The notes: generated from the sequence alone by a model not told the origin. 64,000 nucleotides of DNA from Diphasiastrum complanatum (GCA_029204225.1 CM055094.1:70386803-70450802), one strand, 5' to 3'. Positions 30,150 to 42,110 are shown, counted from the first letter of the stretch. Program-made: numbers and translations.

Positions 30150-32480
30150 ATGAACCACTTTTTCTCTGATGTTCTTTCATTTCTATGATTTCCATTTCCA
30201 TGGTGCAAAACACAATGTAATTGCAACTGGATAATATGAGTTTTCGATAACAAGATTCATTGTCTCCTATAGGAAATGCATTATCTCCATTGGGGAGATC
30301 TTCAGTCACTTGAACTCCAGTGACCACTACAATCAGGTATCGAATCGTCGCTGCCCTTGTTGAAGTCTCGTATATATCGGTTGTATTTTTAGTCTTCATT
30401 GTCTTGGTCTGTGTTGTCCTTGTCTTGGCAAATTCGGATATGTTCAGATGACGATCTGATCAAAGCTTTGTTGCAACAAATCTAAGTGAACTAATGTTTC
30501 ATGTTTGGATTGGTTGTGGCAAAGGTTCGATCAGATCATCATTCTAAACTTATCCAAAAAAAACCATAGTAAAGGCAAGGTAGACCAAGGCTATGAAAAA
30601 CAAATATGTCAAAAAATCGTAGAAATTGAAGATGAATGTATCATAACTTGAATTAATAACGGGAAAACAAACAAGTAAGAACAACCATAGAAAACTGTAA
30701 ATATATTTCTACTAAAATTTTATGTACATGTGTCTCATCCACATCAAGTGAGACGAATTTTTTATCAGTATCAACTATCTATGATCTCTAAATCCATTTC
30801 TCCAATTGGAAGTAGCTTGGGTGGAGAACACTCTGCCACTACAACTGGATATGAATTTTTGATCACAAGCTTTATGGTCTCCTACCTGAAGTGCATTATC
30901 TCCATTGGGAAGACCTTCGGGCATTTAAACTGAAAAAAGAATAAACACAATTAAATGTTATTAATGAAGGATTAGTTATTAGGAATTTGATTATGAAGAA
31001 AAAACAAAAATACAATTAAATATTATTAATCAAAGATTACCTCTTTCAGATTAGGAAGTCCATCATGTAGTGCAAGCCAATTGAAAAAATGTTTGGCATT
31101 GCATATCGTATAGCAACCACAGCTTACAAAATCAACCTGTTGAGAGGACTGCAATATCAAAATTTTAACATTATGAGATATCGGATCAAAACGAAGGATC
31201 TTATAATAAAATCTACAACGGAAACAAGCACGCATCGAACCAATATCCAACAAATATTGTTTGAATATCGAATCAGCGCGCACGATTTGAAAAGAAACCA
31301 AACAATAACTACAAGGACACGTCGAACTGATATTGATAGATTTTTACCTCTGCATCAACATTTTTCAGCTTTGTATATGCTATTGCATTTGGTACTAGAA
31401 AGAGTTCCAGTATTTTTTGGATATGGCTCTTGGCAATTTTGCATGTGTGTGTAATAGAATTCATCTTTAAACAAATTGGATTGCACACACCCTCGACATT
31501 GACATATAAGGACAACACATACAAGCTCCAATGATCACTACAATAAGAAAACAATAAATTTTTGAGAATCCATGTGAAATCAAAATTCATATGAAAAATT
31601 CAACTTAATAAAATTTGAAAAAAATACACTTACAGTGCTATGTATGGGAGCACAATAATTGGAGTCCCCAGTACGATGTATTGGAGTATATCATTGTGCA
31701 GACTTTTGAAATCAGGAAAATCAAATGCAGCCATGAATTGAAGGGGAAACAATGCTACATCTATAAGCAATGGGGTCTAAAGAAACTCCATCCAGTATTG
31801 AATTGCCCCACCTCCTACATTGTCACCTAGCATTTTATCCCTACTTTCTAATTCACATGTATCTAATTTAGAAAGGAGAAGACCAGCATTGGTCTTCGAC
31901 ATCTTAAAACTGTATCTAGGACCTAAAGCTTTAAGATATGTGTTCAATAATTGGTCATACTGTACATATTGAGAAGTATTTGCAAAAGTGCAGGGGGTGA
32001 CAGAAGTAATAATGATAAACCACAAAAAGAATTGTCAGTCAAAATTGATTCTAGCTTTACATTCACAAAATCGTCTTAATCATTTCCTAGAACAAGAGGT
32101 GGGGAACAAATATTTATGGGGGTAGGAGGAGACAAAGATTTTAAAGGAGGAGGAGATTTATTAAAGAGAAAGATTTAGCAGAAAAAGATAAAAATGGAGT
32201 TCTGGGAGGAGAAGAAGGAGACTTAGGAGGAAACTTGGGAGGATATTGCCTAGCAGATAAAATCTCATCCAGAGGAGATGGCTTTGAAAAATCCCTCGCT
32301 TTATTAGGAGGGTCATGAGACCTCCTCTTCTTTGAAACACTCCCACTCTGTATTCGAAAAACAAGCCAGGATGGTTGAGACTGCTTTCATTTTCTCCTCT
32401 CTGAATCTTGTTTTGGAGGAGAGGCATCAGCAGGTCTAAAGTAATCTGCAAATTTTCCATATGTGTCCCGTAGCTTGAAC
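30150..32480 (-). pseudogene. Gene C: Ulp1/C48-type cysteine protease (copy P)
   Basis: N-terminal region (about 32,390-32,150) reads VSKKRRSHDPPNKARDFSKP and PPKFPPKSPSSPPRTP: a basic nuclear-type signal, then proline-rich. Exon 32,025-31,634 holds LDTCELESRDKMLGDNVGG, AIQYWMEFL, an in-frame TAG, and TPIIVLPYIAL. After a GTAAGT intron, exon 31,537-31,348 reads DHWSLYVLSLYVNVEG (catalytic His) and CLKMNSITH (Asn where Asp is usual). Exon 31,148-31,041 reads SSQQVDFVSCGCYTICNAKH (Gln and Cys). A 4th exon may start at 30,929 (FKCPKVFPMEIMHF). All junctions keep phase. Such enzymes process SUMO-like proteins. With one stop it is probably inactive, although the family members must have been active. 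Confidence 0.75.
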
Positions 32481-33843
32481 ACAATGTTGAAATCCTTGGG
32501 CATGATGGTCACCCTCTTGGCATGGACAATTGCAACAATAGTATCTGAAAAAAATTTCACTTGGGAATCCTCATATGTAGTGTGTAGCGTCTCTATTGCC
32601 GTTACAATCTATCTCACATATGCAGATAGACTTCTTGTAACCTGTCTGATGGATCTGTGTATCTGAGCTTTCGAAATCAGAAGATTATTGGTCTTCTGTA
32701 GCTTCCAAATATCCTTGAGCCAGGGTGGGTCTCTTTTTCTGCCGCTTAAGTATGGTCACATCCACAATTAATTATACAAAAGTATGGTCACATCTACAAT
32801 TTATTGCTGAAATTGACAAGGTTAAGCTATAAATATCTGACATTTTTTTATATCCAATCACTATAATTTCAGAAAATTCCAATGGACATTATTTTACCCA
32901 ATAGCAAATCGACGTGCATATATTGAATGTGAAAACTAGAGAGACTATTCTCGCACGCTGAAACGATATTGGAAGATAATATGAATGATCAAAGCTTGAC
33001 TTGATAGATTCTCATTAGCTTTGGATAGTATGAAGAGTCTATTGAATCAAGCTTTGAGCATGCAAAATACCCTCCAATAATTTTGAAAATTTTCCAAAAT
33101 CTTTTTTTCCTACAATAGCGATTCGACGCGTGCCGTCAAAGTGAAAAATCAATGTCTTTCCAATATCTGAGACGCACTGAAAACATATTGGAACGCATTA
33201 TCAACGCCTTATAAAAATGTTCTGAATGAACATTTTCTAAAAAGAAAAAATCTCATCTTTACGGTGCTTAAATAGGATGAGAGTCTGTAATAAATTTTCT
33301 CGTATACATTTTTCGATGTTGTCCATTAAATATTTGTTTAATGATGATTCGGTGAGGCTAGTGCTAGACTATTTAATGTATTTTGGCGCAGGTAAGATTC
33401 TAGGATCAAGGCTAATGATGATTCGTAGAATCTAGTGATAGACTATTTAATGTATTCCGACATAGGTACAAATTTGCCTCACTCTGATTGGTGGAGAAAT
33501 AGAGGCTATGTTTCTCAATTTATTATTTGACAAATGTATGGTTGTGATCAACAAAAATTAGCTACAAATATGGGCACCACTTTTCATATTTCGATTATGT
33601 GATCTTTCATTCTGAACTCACTAGTTATTTTGTTTTCTTTATTTCTCGCGATATCGAATCGACACACGCCTTCCCATACAATGCATGGTGGGATTCATTC
33701 AGACGTGCTGAATCGATATCAGCCTCTTCTGACGTGTGCTTGTAGAAAATTTTAGTCTCGTCCTAACGATATCAGATCAACGCACGCATTGTTGTTCATT
33801 CCTCTACCGATATCATTTTGTCGCATTGAACCGATACCAGGAT
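32481..33843. other. Spacer of copy P, no gene recognised
   Basis: About 1.3 kb without a convincing coding frame. It may contain the promoters of gene C (minus) and of the opposite ORF at 33,844. Repeated GATATCGAATCGACGC-like motifs (for example CGATATCAGCCTC, ACGATATCAGATC, CCGATATCATTTT between 33,650 and 33,830) give a local cluster of GATATC sites. Confidence 0.4.
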
Positions 33844-34363
33844 ATGGCTAGTTCCTCCATGTCCTCAGATAACAAACTGTTGGAGTTTTTGAATGCCAGT
33901 GACATTCCATCTGAGAAATTAGAGTATTTTGCGAGTAATGTTTTTGCTCCCTTCGATATCGATAGGCTAGTTTATGAAAATCGTTATAATTAAATTTTTT
34001 ATCTTGATAATTTTTCTCAAATTATTAGTAATCCTGTTTTGGAAATAGATAGTTTTCGTTTCGTTCATTTTCAAGACCTTGTGCATTCCCAACCATCCTC
34101 TAAGCATAAACACAATAGAAAGTACTCTAGCCTGCATGACCATTTCAAAAGAAATATATATTGTGATATCCACAAAAGAATATGTCACCTTATAATCAAA
34201 GGAATGGCTTTTGTCTTTCACATATCTGCTAAATTCCAGATGATGAGTGTGTTGAATCTTTGACTGTTTCATTGATCGAAGCATCTGCACTTGTTCCAGT
34301 TGATGTAGATGATGTGGATATTGATATAGGGATTGAAGCTGAAGCATCTACGGCTGAACATGT
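33844..34363 (+). pseudogene. ORF D: unfamiliar ORF opposite to gene A
   Basis: Starts MASSSMSSDNKLLEFLNASD, then IPSEKLEYFASNVFAPFD and RLVYENRYN to a stop, continuing in the same frame past the stop as FYLDNFSQIISNPVLEIDSF, and after shifts an acidic stretch ALVPVDVDDVDIDIGIEAEA. Weakly resembles nothing I can name. It ends at the point where gene A's 3' flank begins and would converge with gene A. It may be a fourth gene of the transposon, since copy R has unrelated DNA at the equivalent place. Confidence 0.4.
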
Positions 34364-34386
34364 CATGATGATCTTCTACTTAGCAA

Positions 34387-37037
34387 TCATCTAATTTTCT
34401 CTTCCTGTATGAACTTGCATGCTTTTCTAAACTTGTTGTATTGTGTGGACTTTGTTATATGTCGAAATATGAACTTTACGGTAGAACCACTGAAACAATT
34501 GACAAATGTAGTTTCGTTTTTCATTGGTTCCTCCATGTTGTGTATTTCGATGAAATGCTGCTCGTGCTTGCCAGTGTAACTTCTCCATCCCTTGTGATGA
34601 CCATACACTCAAGCTTCCATATGTATTTGCAAAAAATGCTGTATGATCTCTTAGTATGTACTGCATATGTCAAACTCATAATGTTAGTCTTATGTTTAGA
34701 TCTAAATCTATATGAAAATTTGAAAGCAATTTGAAAATTTTAGACTAACCATGTAATGAGTGAGGTGATCTTCTCCCCATGCTTTTGATATTGCATTAAC
34801 AAACTCGACACAAGTCCTTTCGACAGCTTTCTTATCAATATTAGAGTATTTTTCTTTTCTTAAAATAGCAATCATACTATCAAACTTTTTCCATACATCA
34901 ACTTTTAGTACTCTGGTTTTGTCGTCTTTCTCAAAGTCCTGAGTGGCAGCAATAATATTTGTCCAGACTGAGTGTTGAATATTAGAAGCCTTACCAATAT
35001 GATTTGATAGAAAACGACGTGCTTTTGCTCCTCCTATGCTTGGCTTAGTTGGCATGTTCCTATTCTTTCCTGAAAGCTTTTCATCTTTTTGAATTTTGAC
35101 ATGTCCTTTATGGAGTCCTGCTTTTGATAAAACATCTTCTAATCGAGAGATAGCTTCCTTTGCTAATAATGTTGGCTTAGTATTTCAAGCAAAAACTATA
35201 TGAAGATAAATGATCTTTTCTATTAATCTAACTTCTGCATGAAGAGCGCAAACATGCACATTTTTTAAGGGGATAGGCAACACAGGCTTCCAGTTTGGAT
35301 CTGCATATTCTCTAGTAATTCATGTACTCCTAGTTACATCTCTTGCCATTTTCATGCAGTACAAACAAGCGTGTTTTGATGTAGCACCATGAGAGATATT
35401 ATACATACATTTCAATGTTTTCAAATCACCTGCTAAGTGCCATTCAACATTGAAGTCTCCAACTCCTAGAACATTGAGAAATCCTCCATCCATATGGTCC
35501 TTGATGATCCTAGGATAAGATGTCCTTGAGAATATCCATGATAATATATCATGATCCTCTTTCAGCACCTGTCCAAAGAATTAATCATACTTAGTTTACA
35601 ATGTATTATTACTATTCAATGAATGTAATGTAATAATGAGGCTAGTTACCTAAAACGCTGCCAACCACCATATATCATTTTCTGACTGGACACTGAATCT
35701 GAAATCTTCTTGGTTCTTTGTTTGGGATAAAACACCATTCATGAGAGTTATACTAACTCTTTCCATCTTCTGCCCTTCACAATTTCTAACTCGTCTAACT
35801 TAAGTACTATGATTATTTTGCCATTCACCTTTTCATAGGTTATATCATAGAATGTGACGATGTATCTCAGCAAGTAATTTAGATCAACAAATAAATTGTT
35901 TGATGAATTATAGAATATCGATCTTCCATCAGTTTCATACACCTCCTCAATATGAAATGGAGTTCCAGTGATCTTACGCATACCTATGTTTAATGTATCC
36001 CTCTCTTTATTCGAGTGGTATGTCCTAGGGATTGGGACTTTTCTAGTTTGAACTTGCTTAAAAGCTTCTCTAATCAGTTTAAATATTGTTGCATATGCTT
36101 CCCTACTAATACCTGCAGAATCACAAGCACCCTGAACTATGGCCTTATCTAAAATATCTTGAATGTCCACCATCAAAGACTCTGCTATTTTACACTTTAC
36201 ATTTGAAATCCTATTGTTCATCATGATACGCTCAGTGGATTTGCAAGTCAATATTGTGCCCAATGACATTCCTAGTGAAGCATTGTCTTTAATATTCCGT
36301 GGAGCTACTAATGCAAATCTACGAAAAAAACAGATAGTTAACAGAATATCACCATAGCTGAAATTAAATCCAAATGTCATTGAAAAACTTACAAAATTTA
36401 GAATATGCTTACTTGAATGCACGGATCCTTCTATTTCGATAACCTCCTTTTGAAAGCGTTTGAAAATCCTTGCAACTTTGTCGCTTTCGCTTCTTACTTT
36501 CAGCCTTCTTCTTTACCAAATCCACATCCTTCAGTAATTGTAAGTTTTCAATACGCATAGACTGTAAGACTGATTGCATTTGCTCTAGTTCTGATTTGAT
36601 ATTGATTGCTATCTTCTGTAATGATTCATTATTTTTTTTAAGTTGTTCATTTTCTTCTAACGTCTTTTGGAGATGACAATCTCTATTCTGACAATAAGAG
36701 GATATCCGAATCAACTCACCTTCTAACAAGTGAACTTTATTCATATAAACTGTTTTCCATGGTTTTGCAATCTTTCACAATATCCTAGTAATCCACTATG
36801 CCCATTGCATATCCATGTAACTAAATGAGTTATTGAAGAGAATGTGGGATGTGTCAAAGTGCTTGGATCTTGTGGATATAATGTTCCATCTGTCCACAAA
36901 TCCACGTTTTTCTTTCCTTCTGCCTTGTAATGAGAATGATCTTCAGCAGATATTTGAACTCCTTTGCCTCCTCTTCTCTTCAAAGGTGCCAAATCAACAG
37001 GGATATCCACATGTAGATGATATAATGTCATCATCAA
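34387..37037 (-). pseudogene. Gene A: coiled-coil, probable DDE/RNase H-like transposase (copy P)
   Basis: Four exons, about 800 codons. Exon 1 (37,037-36,413): LYHLHVDIPVDLAPLK, FSSITHLVTWICNGHSGLLG, a coiled coil (LEENEQLKKNNESLQKI, ELEQMQSVLQSMRIENLQL) and basic KKRKRQ. Exon 2 (36,318-35,650): SLGTILTCKSTERIMMNNRI, GISREAYATIFKLIREAF, KIIIVLKLDE, then VSITLMNGVLSQ. Exon 3 (35,568-34,750): GDFNVEWHLAGDLKTLKCMY, HGATSKHACLYCMKM, HAEVRLIEKIIYLH, HLTHYM. Exon 4 (34,660-34,387): SLSVWSSQGMEKLHWQARA, HRNTQHGG. Candidate catalytic acids are D of KLDE, D of AGDLK and E of GMEK. That assignment and the transposase role are inference from layout and termini. Single-base deletions near 36,750, 35,785 and 34,470 and a few stops break it. 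Confidence 0.65.
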
Positions 37038-37483
37038 AAAAATAATAGAGTAATCAGTTGCATCAAAGTACTATCACCAGATTCTATGAAGCAAAATAAA
37101 ATACTCATCTTTGATTATATTATATACTATGTACGGTCAATCCAATCTCCATGCTTGTATGCTTGATTCAAATTTGGAAATGCCGCTCATTTTTTCATTC
37201 CAATAGGTAGTTGGCGCTCATATTTCCATTCTCGTGGACGGAATGCATATGTAAACATTTTGCAATTTTTCCTGATTCGAATTTGGGGATGGTGGTCTCT
37301 TTTCGTAACCAATGGAGGGAATATTTTTGAGTTTAGTCAAGTTATACTGTGAACTGTTAACAGTTCTTAACTGTGGTTAGATCATTGGGAGTTGGGGAGG
37401 CCTTGGGAGTGGTGTGGGCAAGCAAATAAACAAGATTGTTTTATTTATTTTGATATTTTTGTATATCCTACATGGCATTCCTG

Positions 37484-37518
37484 AAAGGGTCTTTTTGATA
37501 TTGAAAACTCATCTAATG
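37484..37518 (-). repeat. CATTAG-type terminal inverted repeat, gene A end of copy P
   Basis: The minus strand starts CATTAGATGAGTTTTCAATA and ends AAAAAGACCCTTT. About 180 bases inside it match the gene A end of copy Q (46,453-46,640). Immediately outside, CCATTTATTTATTTTATG is CACTA sequence that is uninterrupted in copy B near 24,190, so this is a true insertion edge. Confidence 0.85.
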
Positions 37519-39260
37519 CCATTTATTTATTTTATGATTACTCTTTTTATGGTTCTTCGAACGATATATAATCTGCATTAAATCTGTGTGTTTGTTTGTT
37601 AATATCGTAGGCAAGTGATCGGCTTCGGATTTGGATGTCCAATCAAGATCTAGGATGACTCTCTCCCGACATGAAGAGGTTATCAATATTTCATGAGCTC
37701 CCATACTGGGAAGAATTGTTGATAAACCATCTTTTGGACCCGATGCACATATTCAAAAATGTCGAAAGCACGATTTGGGAGCACGTGACTAGGTCAAAAG
37801 ATAAAAAAGGTGTACGAGATGACCTAAAAGAAGTGGGAAAGATTGCCGATTTATCGCCACAAAAGGTGACAAAATCAGTAGCTTGGTGAGGTACAGTGAA
37901 CGTGCTTGGGATTCGCATCATTTTTTCTTGGGGTGATTCAAGATGATGATCGCTTATGTCATTGTTGTTTCTCTTTCTTAAGAAGATACATTTCATCCAA
38001 CTAAATACCGTTGGCATCCATTGAAACAGCAAGACAAAGCTCCATCGAGGCAGTGTGTTTGATCGATAAGCACTTTCCCACATCCATTTTCACCATTCAA
38101 ATGCATCTCATTGTGCATTTGGTAGATGAGGTGGCCATTGTAGTTACATCATCTACTTGTGTCAATTGCCTATTCTTAGTCCATCCTAAACTATTGCTAT
38201 TGTGGTTATTTCCATGTTCCTTCACTAACATTGATTCATTTTTTTAATTCAGACACTGTCCATAGACGTTGGACGTATTTGTTGGAATGATTCATGAAAA
38301 CATTGAAGGGCTTTGTAAGACAAAGAGCAAGGCCTAAGGGTAGCATGGCGAAAGGATAGTTTCATTTCGTTCAGTACAAAAAATACAATGCACTGCGGAC
38401 ACATGGACGACACTTTCGTACGGAGCACATTGACTAAACTAGAAACACGTACGATTGTGGAGTCATGACAAATTTTACCCAAGAGAGTCGAGCAAGCACG
38501 GTGGACACCAATTTAGTCTCTTCTCAACTTGATTATTGTGGGACAATCAGTGACATCCTCAAAGTTGGATTTAGGCAATTCAGCTTTTTCATATTTGATA
38601 TCAAATAGTTCAAAGTTATTTGCAAGGGTCCCAATGCAACTGTCAGAAAAGATGAGAGTGGTTATTTTTCCATTGACTCCACCAAGCTTTGGACACCAGA
38701 TCAAAACGACACATTTCTTTTTTCGCAACATTGTGAGCATGTACATTTCTTCTATGTCTTCGAGATGTCTATGCTCTTTTGTTGTCAATCAATCGATTTT
38801 CAGTGTACTGCAAAGAATGTATATTGTGTATAGTAATATGCAAGCAACTGTAACATAGCTATCTATGGATACTAACTATGAGTCAATGTTTATGGTAACA
38901 TCGATCAATTGCAAGTGGTCTTTCACCCTAATTGTTCAGATCCCAAATGGTGGTATGTGATTTAAGTCGCTCAAAGTGAAAGAATTTTTGAAGATAGAGA
39001 TGTCGTGGAGGACATGGCGCTACCAGTTGATGCACCTCATGAACAACATCATGATGACGGATTCAATGACACAATTTCAGAGAATGATCATGTGCAAGCT
39101 TCACAAGCTAATGATGACGTTGAGCGTGATGCATCATTGTTGGATGGTTCAACGACACATGACACACTTTCACGATCTCACTCGTTGTCACTGTCGCCAT
39201 TAGCTTTTTAAGATCAGCTTATTACATTGGAGAAAATATGGGCTCAAAATGGGCCCTTTA
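37519..39260 (+). mobile_element. CACTA transposon, copy C (interrupted at left by copy P)
   Basis: Collinear with copy A from base 1 to about 2950, but with a deletion joining 37,866 (CCACAAAAGGTGACAAAATC) to the end of the second exon. It lacks the antisense Myb-like insertion and the TA tracts of copy A. Confidence 0.8.
37608..39211 (+). pseudogene. TNP2-like transposase, C-terminal half, copy C
   Basis: Exons read MKRLSIFHELPYWEELLINH, LLDPMHIFKNVESTIWEHV, then (after deletion) the end of exon 2 ISSLVR; SIEAVCLIDKHFPTSIFTIQ and MHLIVHLVDEVAI (DUF4218, about 38,015-38,145); RKIWW-like RWTYLLE and FRQFSFFIFDIK (about 38,270-38,610); the undisturbed DUF4216-type block ESGYFSIDSTKLWTPDQNDT, FLFSQHCEHVHF (38,655-38,745); and the acidic C-terminus VDAPHEQHHDDGFNDTISEN to the stop at about 39,211. 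It is the least interrupted C-terminal copy and shows how copies A and D were altered. Confidence 0.8.
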
Positions 39261-39480
39261 AGAAATTTCACTTTAGAAAGAGGTTATGTAGAGACATAAT
39301 GCAAACTGGTAACTTTTGGTCATCGTTTTCTGAGTTTCTAGCCTTGCCCGATGTTTAACTAGTATGGTTAACTTCAAACAATAGTTAGTTAAGCATGAGA
39401 TGTGATAACTTCTCTTCATGCTCATTCCAAAATTCAGGACTAGAGCTTTAAGACTGAAAATCTTTGTGTGCTCAATGCAA
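39261..39480. other. Junction region, no gene recognised
   Basis: Continues CACTA copy similarity (to 2,945-3,045) for about 100 bases, then changes to unmatched sequence near 39,362. Confidence 0.4.
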
Positions 39481-40110
39481 AAACTGAAGCGGGAGTGGCA
39501 GAACTTTTGAAATCACTATATGCTTATATTGAAATATGAGGCGGGACGATCTTTCAATGCGCCATAAACATAGTTACATATTTCTGGCTGAAGATTCCAA
39601 TGCCAGGACCTCCTCTAGACAGACAAAGTTTCATATGATAATTGATGACCCTTTGAGAATACATGCTATAGCATCTTCCAATGAATGGAGGACATTCCAT
39701 TTGCACTCATTTTGGTCTGGCAATCTATCTATGAATTGCCATTGTGCCAATTTCTGATCGAAGAGTGGCACCTTGGCCAAACAATCCAAGAACCCTTGAA
39801 CATACTTGTTTAGTTCTCAACTACCCATCCGACAATTGAAGCAAATATACATTTCATAATCATCAATTGCGACAAATGCCTTCCAGATTCCTCTAGGAAT
39901 CTAGCCCATGTTCTCGAGAAGAACTCCCTCCACCAGGAGGAGGCCTTCCCATCAAGAAACAATAAAACTGATGAAATTCGCTTCTCTTCTGGGACATTGT
40001 GCAAGCTAAAATAGCTAGACCAACAATTTGTCCAGTCTTCGACAACTTCGGGGTGTTTAAACTTTTTCATTAGGGCCCTTTTTGGACTCAAAAAGGGCCT
40101 CTTCACTAAT
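39480..40110 (-). pseudogene. Ty3/gypsy gag fragment
   Basis: The minus strand reads KKFKHPEVVEDWTNCWSSYF, SLHNVPEEKRISSVLLFLDG, KASSWWREFFSRTWARFLEE, then in another frame FLDCLAKVPLFDQKLAQWQF and IDRLPDQNECKWNVLHSLED. F....VEDW...W..YF...VPEEKRI......LDG.A..WW is the gypsy gag core. It differs from the gag at 4.9 kb and from that at 41 kb, so it represents a third gypsy lineage. Stops and frameshifts are present. Confidence 0.75.
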
Positions 40111-40497
40111 CATGATTAGTGTTAATGACGACATGTGTGCCAAAAAAAGAATGACAATTGAGCAGCAATGACCCATATGACATGGCAAATTGCATGGTGT
40201 AGATTTAATCAAGTGTGGGACCACTAAGTACACCTCTAGCATTAACCCTACATTAACTCTACATGGGAGGCTAACTACACCTATCACATAGCTATTAACT
40301 AGACCCAACATACTTGCACCTAATGGCTAGTTTATCTACTCATTCAAAATATTCAACCTCTCTCTCTCTCTCTCTCTCTCTCTCTAAACGACCTCCCACT
40401 CTACTCATTTTCCATATATTATACACTCTCTAACTCAAGACCAGACACATTGTCTTTTCATAGATCATGACTTCTAGTCAACAAGAAGAACAAAGAT
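40111..40497. other. Spacer with (CT)n run
   Basis: Contains a (CT)n tract at about 40,357-40,386 and a local palindrome CACTAATCATGATTAGTG near 40,108-40,125. No gene recognised. Confidence 0.5.
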
Positions 40498-42110
40498 TCA
40501 ACTGAACTCAGTTGTTGCACCAATCAAAGACTCCAATGGCCATTGGGTGCCTACAACATTTTCGACTCTTGATTGGGTATATATGCAACCCTCTAGTAAA
40601 GGAAGGTATCCAAGAGTAGATTGTCGAGGTCTAGCTGCTGAATTTCCTCCATATTGTGGTTCTCGATATCCCATTTGGGCACACTGTTGCTGAATTATCC
40701 GAGGGTTGAAGTTACAAAAAGCAGTCTCATGGTCAGGTGAATTACACAAATGGCAAACGCTGATTTCCATTCGTTTTTTCAATTGAGGACACTCATTCCT
40801 GTGTGATTTCCTGTACAAATAGAACACCAGACACTTTCCTTGGTAAGAAAAGTCTTTGCAAACTTCTCAGATTCCTTGTACGCTTGTCCGTGGAAATTTT
40901 CCAATGCTTTGATCTTCTCATCAAATTGCGACCGCAACTTTTCCATCTATTTTTGTTGGTTCTTCCCAAGTTTCTTGAACTCATTGGGCATCATTTCTAC
41001 AGTAGCGTTGGCATTCGTTGATGCTATAGTGGTGGATGTTGTAGTAGTCTGCCCTGCTGTATAAGGCAACATACTAATATTTGGCTCATCATCTGAATCT
41101 TCATCCTCCTCCCGAATTGCATCGTCCATAGCATTTTGCAAGAGTGCATACTCATTATGGCATTTCAACTCACGTCTAATCCGTTTAGGTAGACCTGACA
41201 AAAAACCAGATAATCATGACATTTTCGTTAATCAGCTCAGGTTCGCACTCAGATCTAAGGCGTTTTACCCGTTTAATGTAATCTCGAATCATTTCCCTCT
41301 TTCCCATTTTAATTTTACTTAAAAGTAGAAAAGGGTCTTCCATAAACTTCCGCGGTTTGAACCGTGTGATAAGGGCTCATTTGAACCCTAAACCTCCCAA
41401 TCTGTACGCTTAGTTTCATCTTGATTATAGTACCAATCTTGTGCTGCGTCTGTTAAGGCCATAGGAAACAGCTTAAGTTTGTCTTGAGGATAAATCTCGC
41501 CATAGACTTCATAGGATTCAGCATAGATCCGAAGGAATCTAACTGGATCTGTTAATCCATTATATTTGGGTAGATCCCAACGGGTGCTCTTCTAACAATG
41601 ATTGGATTGACCTCCTGTGGAGCACCTCCAGGGGCAGCCATCTTAGATCAAGCAGACAATGAGATTGGATCTAGATTTTTCAATAAAAAAACTATCTCAT
41701 ATTAGACCTGCTAGATCTATTCCTCTTTCCAAAAAATCTGATTCTATATCATGAAAAAGATTTCAAAATTCAATCAATCGATACTTATCAAAAATGATAA
41801 ATCTCTCAAAATCGAAATCAGAAAGATTTGATCCAAATTTTGACAGAGACTTGATCTGGAAAATCAAAAACTAAAAATAGGACTGGCGAAGGTCCACTAG
41901 GCGAAGATTGGCTCGGCGAAGGTTCAACAGTGCTATTTTGAAAAAAAAAACTCTCTGAACAACTTTTATGACAATTTCTTGGGAAATAACCTTCACCGAC
42001 CTCTTAGATGAAAGATCTGACACAGATAAAACTATGAAAAACCGGACGAAGATTTTTGACACAAGAAAATACAGTTTCTATAGTTTAGCGAGGGTAAAAA
42101 TCAAGATTTT
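40498..42110 (-). pseudogene. Ty3/gypsy gag with zinc knuckles (second copy of the 60-62 kb gag)
   Basis: On the minus strand: a leader frame (FVRFFIVLSVSDLSSKRSVK at 42,050-41,990), a gag core relic (FKPRKFMEDPFLLLSKIKMG, ERVKR-like at 41,370-41,270), SGLPKRIRRELKCHNEYALL (41,200-41,140), a coiled region (EFKKLGKNQQKQMEKL), and zinc knuckles with CPQLKKRMEISVCHLCNSPD, HETAFCNFNPRIIQQQ. It is a near neighbour of 60,660-61,820 in sequence and order. Pol is absent; the copy stops near 40,498. Confidence 0.82.

Larger units (their letters stand above)
29881..37518 (-). mobile_element. Unfamiliar multi-gene DNA transposon, copy P (most complete)
   Basis: Reading from the CATTAG terminus at 37,518 on the minus strand: gene A (probable transposase, 37,037-34,387), a spacer containing an opposite-strand ORF (33,844-34,363), gene C (Ulp1 protease, about 32,480-30,150), and gene B (opposite strand, 29,881-30,149) truncated at its 3' end. 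The gene B-side terminus is lost. The order agrees with copies R and Q. It is about 7.6 kb. Genes A and C carry only a few frame-breaking changes each. Confidence 0.7.

Noticed and set aside
36163-36357. Plus-strand frames opposite gene A exons (also 36,470-36,676 and 34,441-34,734)
   Set aside because: Antisense shadows of the conserved gene A exons, which are supported by copies Q and R.
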